This document shows positions 55,661 through 58,456 of a stretch of 58,456 nt of DNA, one piece after another. Below the pieces are notes generated by a model, which was not told the DNA's origin, made no database searches, and was given only the letters and a program-made list of their open reading frames with translations. The DNA is taken from the NCBI GenBank assembly GCA_964452045.1, contig CAYVKM010000014.1, positions 1-58,456 on the forward strand, given 5' to 3'. The DNA comes from CAYVKM01 sp964452045. Its GTDB lineage: Bacteria > Calditrichota > Calditrichia > RBG-13-44-9. The number at the start of each line of letters is the position of its first letter. Within the stretch, counting starts at the first letter, position 1. Made by a program: the position numbers and the translations under genes.

Positions 55661-56935
55661 ATGAAACCGCTGAGCATTTCTAAACATTTAGCCAGATCCC
55701 TGGCGGTGAAGGCTCAACTTCTGGGTGAGGATGCCAAAATCGACTCCGGAAAAAATGGCATCTTGCAGATTGTCGATCAACTTGGCTATATCCAGATCGA
55801 TACCATCTCTATAATCCAGCGATCCCACCATCATACTCTGTGGACACGTCATGCTGATTACCGGGAAGAACTGCTCGATGAACTTCAATCCAAGGATCGG
55901 GCCATCTTCGAATACTGGGGTCATGCCATGTCCTATCTTCCTATGGCAGACTACCGGTTTGCCCTCCCCAAAATGAACAAATTTCGGAATCCCACCAGCC
56001 CCTGGATTAAATATCAGTCAGAGAAATGCGGCCATTTATTAGAGCCTGTGCTGAATCGCATTCGTGATGAGGGGCCACTCGGGGCAAAGGATTTTGCTCC
56101 ACCTCCGGGTCGAAAGGGTGGTGCCTGGTGGGATTGGAAGCCGGCCAAGGTTGCCCTGGAATTACTTTTCTGGCAGGGCAAGTTAATGATCAGCAAGCGG
56201 GTAAATTTTCAGAAGATCTACGATCTGACCGAGCGTGTTATATCGGACCACATTGATACCAGACTGCCCACCGCCGAAGAATTAGGATTATTTCTGGTGA
56301 ACCGCGCTCTACAAGCCCTGGGCATCGCCAGTGAGAGAGACATCTGGAGATTTCTACAGGCAGAATCTGCCCGGGACTCGGATATGCAGCTTGCCGGGAA
56401 GGAAACGATTTCCCGATCGCTGAGTCAATTAATTGTCAACAGGGAGGTAATCCCCATAAATCTGGAAAATGATAAATCTTCTCTATACTATATGCATTCC
56501 AATACTCTTGATAAAATTAATTCACAAAAATCACCTAACACGAATGTATATCTACTCTCCCCATTCGATAATCTGATTATTCAACGGGACCGGCTAAAGC
56601 GGATATTCGATTTCGACTATGCCCTGGAATGCTATCTACCTGCGGCAAAAAGAACCTTCGGCTATTTCACCTTGCCAATTTTATGGGGTAATAATTTTGT
56701 GGGGAAGATCGATCCCAAAGCGGACCGGAAAAACAAGACCCTGGTTATCAACAATTTGATAATTGAGCAAAGTGCGGCAGACTCGGATGATTTTCTATCC
56801 TCCCTTGCCAAAAGTATTGCAGAATTTACCAGGTTTAACCAATGTGGGCGAGTGAGGATCAGTAAATTGTCCCCGGCCAAATTAAAACCGGTTCTAAACC
56901 GGATGATCAAACAATTCATGCAGAGTTGTACATGA
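55661..56935 (+). CDS. YcaQ/AlkX-type DNA glycosylase (HTH_42 winged-helix protein)
   Basis: A 424-residue winged-helix protein of the YcaQ/AlkZ family, whose members excise bulky alkylated bases or unhook interstrand DNA crosslinks. The catalytic signature is Gln45-Ile-Asp47 in LGYIQIDTIS, the Q-x-D form of the YcaQ (AlkX) branch rather than the Q-x-Q form of AlkZ. Other family marks are HHHTLWTR, FEYWGHAMSYLP and LLSPFDNLIIQRDRLKRIFDFDY. Length fits the family (about 400-410). The ribosome site before ATG 55661 is weak. The neighbouring genes do not suggest a biosynthetic self-resistance context. Confidence 0.88.
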   Translation: MKPLSISKHLARSLAVKAQLLGEDAKIDSGKNGILQIVDQLGYIQIDTISIIQRSHHHTLWTRHADYREELLDELQSKDRAIFEYWGHAMSYLPMADYRFALPKMNKFRNPTSPWIKYQSEKCGHLLEPVLNRIRDEGPLGAKDFAPPPGRKGGAWWDWKPAKVALELLFWQGKLMISKRVNFQKIYDLTERVISDHIDTRLPTAEELGLFLVNRALQALGIASERDIWRFLQAESARDSDMQLAGKETISRSLSQLIVNREVIPINLENDKSSLYYMHSNTLDKINSQKSPNTNVYLLSPFDNLIIQRDRLKRIFDFDYALECYLPAAKRTFGYFTLPILWGNNFVGKIDPKADRKNKTLVINNLIIEQSAADSDDFLSSLAKSIAEFTRFNQCGRVRISKLSPAKLKPVLNRMIKQFMQSCT

Positions 56936-56959
56936 AAATGTTTTACCTCTTAATTGTTC

Positions 56960-56988
56960 TTGACAAAAACCCGGCTAACATGTATTTT
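56960..56988 (+). promoter_or_regulatory. Sigma-70-like promoter candidate
   Basis: TTGACA (56960-56965), a 17-base spacer and TATTTT (56983-56988). It is the best consensus promoter seen in the window and would serve the gene at 57131 with a leader of about 135 bases. Confidence 0.5.
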
Positions 56989-57130
56989 CTTAAGAACCAG
57001 AAAATAGAATTATTCGAATGGCATATTTATCGGTTTTTGGTTACTAAACCTTTTTTGCATCAAAACTAATCCTGATTGATTTGTGAATATTCTTTGATAA
57101 ACATAAAATAAAGTTCTGGAGGAAAAAATC

Positions 57131-57592
57131 ATGATGGATGACAATCAGCTTAAAACCAGAATCATTGATGAAGAACATCTCCGGCTGCTGAGTATCTTTT
57201 ATTACATTAAGGGTGGAATAACTATCTTTGGATCCCTTTTTGTCGGTTTCTATTTTATCTTTATGCTTTTTATCTCCAAAATCTCAACCCAAAGGAATAT
57301 TCCAGATTATGACTACTATTCCGGGATGCCTTTCGACGTTTTCAAATTTTTAGGCGTATTTATGGGTACCCTCTTTCTTCTGCTGGTCATTTTTGGAATT
57401 CTACAGATCGTCTGCGGCTACTATCTCCGGAAACGAAGAAACCGGCTGTTCATCTTCGTTATTGCGATCATCCAGTTGATTGAGATACCATACGGAACCA
57501 TCCTGGGAATTTTCAGCATCATGGTTCTCTCCCGGATATCAGTCAAGGAATTGTTCAGTCCGCCAATTGTACCAGGACCGAATGAGAGCTAA
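57131..57592 (+). CDS. Small multi-helix membrane protein
   Basis: A 153-residue protein of unknown function with three to four hydrophobic segments: about 28-50, 73-98 and 103-130. The N-terminus is hydrophilic (DDNQLKTRIIDEEHLRLLSIFYYIKGG), a pattern seen in small membrane proteins of FCB bacteria whose first helix begins after a HLRLLSIFYYI block. TGGAGG precedes the ATG at 57131. It is followed after 64 bases by the lipoprotein gene on the same strand. Confidence 0.7.
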   Translation: MMDDNQLKTRIIDEEHLRLLSIFYYIKGGITIFGSLFVGFYFIFMLFISKISTQRNIPDYDYYSGMPFDVFKFLGVFMGTLFLLLVIFGILQIVCGYYLRKRRNRLFIFVIAIIQLIEIPYGTILGIFSIMVLSRISVKELFSPPIVPGPNES

Positions 57593-57656
57593 ATAAGCGG
57601 GTTTCATCTCAAATATTATTATGATAGATATTAAACTAATTTAGGAGGAATACTTT

Positions 57657-58076
57657 ATGAGGAAGAAACTGTTTTGGGCCATGGTAATTGTTGTTTCGAT
57701 AGTAATTCTGAGCAGTTGTTCAAACAATGGAATGTTTATTGGGTTGAATCAAACCAGTGTGGAGCTAAGTGAAGCGAATTATGAAATTGTCGCGAGCAAT
57801 GTATTGGGGCAGTCTCGTGCCGGGTATGTCCTTGGCTTTTCAGCTCCCCTTGGAGCCGCAACTAATACTTTCGCTGTAGCCCGGGTTAACGGAACGGGTA
57901 TGTTATACAAGGAGGCACTGGAAGACCTGTGGAAAAATTTTGAAGCGGAACATGGAAAAATTGATGGACGAAAACTTGCCCTGGCCAATTTACGATACGA
58001 TTCCGAGGCTTTGAATTTAGTGGTGTATACCGAAGTCAAGGTTTTTATCCGTGCCGATATAATAGAATTCAAATAA
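57657..58076 (+). CDS. Small lipoprotein, DUF6567-like
   Basis: A 139-residue lipoprotein with lipobox LSSC at about residue 21. The mature part has a strand-rich core (TSVELSEANYEIVASNVLG), a glycine-rich turn GYVLGFSAPLG, and a helix with YKEALEDLWKNF before two strands at the end. This resembles the DUF6567/TRL-like lipoprotein group; the name is tentative. AGGAGG precedes the ATG and a strong terminator follows at 58112, so the two envelope genes may form a unit with the promoter at 56960. Confidence 0.75.
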   Translation: MRKKLFWAMVIVVSIVILSSCSNNGMFIGLNQTSVELSEANYEIVASNVLGQSRAGYVLGFSAPLGAATNTFAVARVNGTGMLYKEALEDLWKNFEAEHGKIDGRKLALANLRYDSEALNLVVYTEVKVFIRADIIEFK

Positions 58077-58111
58077 TTTAGAATGATTAAACCGGAATGA
58101 TGACATCAGAA

Positions 58112-58150
58112 GGGTGATGATTTTGTTGTAAATCATCACCCCCATTTTTT
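58112..58150 (+). terminator. Rho-independent terminator of the lipoprotein gene
   Basis: A perfect twelve-pair stem (58112-58123 with 58130-58141), a six-base loop and six T residues at 58145-58150, 36 bases after the stop. Confidence 0.93.
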
Positions 58151-58317
58151 AAAGCTATTTGGGAAAGAATCCCGATTACCTGAAATCTTTTCTGCTGTCG
58201 GGCATTTGTTTTAATAATAGTAGTTACTTGGCTTCATACGTATAATTGTTTACCGATATCTTTATATCAATATGCTTTTTTGTGTTAAAAATTTTAAATA
58301 AGAAGATATAGGGAGTT

Positions 58318-58456
58318 ATGATAAAAGAGAATTCAAAGGATTTCCTTAAAAACGATTCCTTTGACAGCGAAGAATTTATTTCTCTGAAATTATCCGGTCA
58401 AAAATTAATATCCAAGTCCTTTTATCAATGCCAATTCAAAAGCTGCGATTTTACCG
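58318..58456 (+). CDS. Pentapeptide-repeat protein, N-terminal part
   Basis: The first 46 residues of a gene cut by the right edge. The ATG at 58318 follows a GGGAG ribosome site. After a charged start, the sequence SFYQCQFKSCDFT shows the five-residue period with Phe at the centre and Cys or small residues before it, the start of a pentapeptide-repeat right-handed helix. Function and length cannot be judged from this fragment. Confidence 0.7.
   Translation, partial: MIKENSKDFLKNDSFDSEEFISLKLSGQKLISKSFYQCQFKSCDFT

Noticed and set aside
1..58456. CRISPR arrays, tRNA, rRNA, insertion sequences or prophage genes
   Set aside because: Looked for on both strands; no regularly spaced short repeats, cloverleaf sequences, transposase motifs or phage proteins were recognised.

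Overview
The window reads as a bacterial chromosome fragment from the Fibrobacteres-Chlorobi-Bacteroidetes (FCB) superphylum, most like Calditrichota/KSB1, Neomarinimicrobiota or Ignavibacteria. The evidence is eleven secreted proteins with, or clearly heading into, the type IX secretion (T9SS) C-terminal sorting module (Asn-Tyr-Pro-Asn-Pro-Phe-Asn-Pro motif, FlgD-like beta-sandwich, basic end), a TonB receptor paired with a DUF4249 lipoprotein, and a divergent RNA polymerase omega subunit. The exact phylum cannot be fixed by eye. There are two runs of exactly 100 N (1858-1957 and 40905-41004). They look like default scaffold gaps, and both appear shorter than the sequence they replace. No rRNA, tRNA, CRISPR array, insertion sequence or phage gene was seen.

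Left part (1-15.5 kb): the start of rsmA/ksgA (cut by the window edge), an M3 peptidase split by a gap, a small membrane protein, a GNAT acetyltransferase, gamma-glutamyltransferase, a low-GC radical SAM/SPASM protein, a YtcJ-type amidohydrolase, rpoZ with a clear terminator, the TonB receptor/DUF4249 pair, a possible sulfur group (Cys/Met-family PLP lyase, TauE/SafE exporter, cysteine-rich unknown protein) and a methionine-rich DUF4412 protein.

Middle part (15.5-36 kb): a large T9SS protein with two different predicted propellers, a metallophosphoesterase, an FmdB zinc ribbon protein, two genes each broken by one in-frame stop (an endonuclease/exonuclease/phosphatase-type lipoprotein and a redoxin), another T9SS protein, a GH15 glucoamylase/trehalase, a zf-TFIIB/LemA/M48 membrane-protease group, a VOC dioxygenase, an outer membrane protein plus MscS channel pair, an M19 dipeptidase, an outer membrane protein plus lipoprotein pair and a methyltransferase.

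Right part (36-53.6 kb): the most striking region, an island of nine T9SS cargo genes plus one remnant, all on the minus strand. Most are made of beta-propeller repeats from unrelated families (YCF48, VCBS/FG-GAP, WD40, Asp-box, LVIVD). Counting repeats by eye gives 7, 14 or 14+7 wherever the gene is complete, and the same holds for both halves of the secreted protein at 15.9-19.3 kb. The genes thus appear to encode about fourteen complete seven-bladed propellers, delivered to the surface through near-interchangeable C-terminal tails. Six of the genes are closely spaced and probably form one transcription unit. The T9SS machinery itself is not in the window.

Right edge (54-58.5 kb): a Dps-like ferritin with two conserved-looking cysteines, a membrane protein with HExxH, a YcaQ/AlkX-type glycosylase, two small envelope proteins and the start of a pentapeptide-repeat protein.
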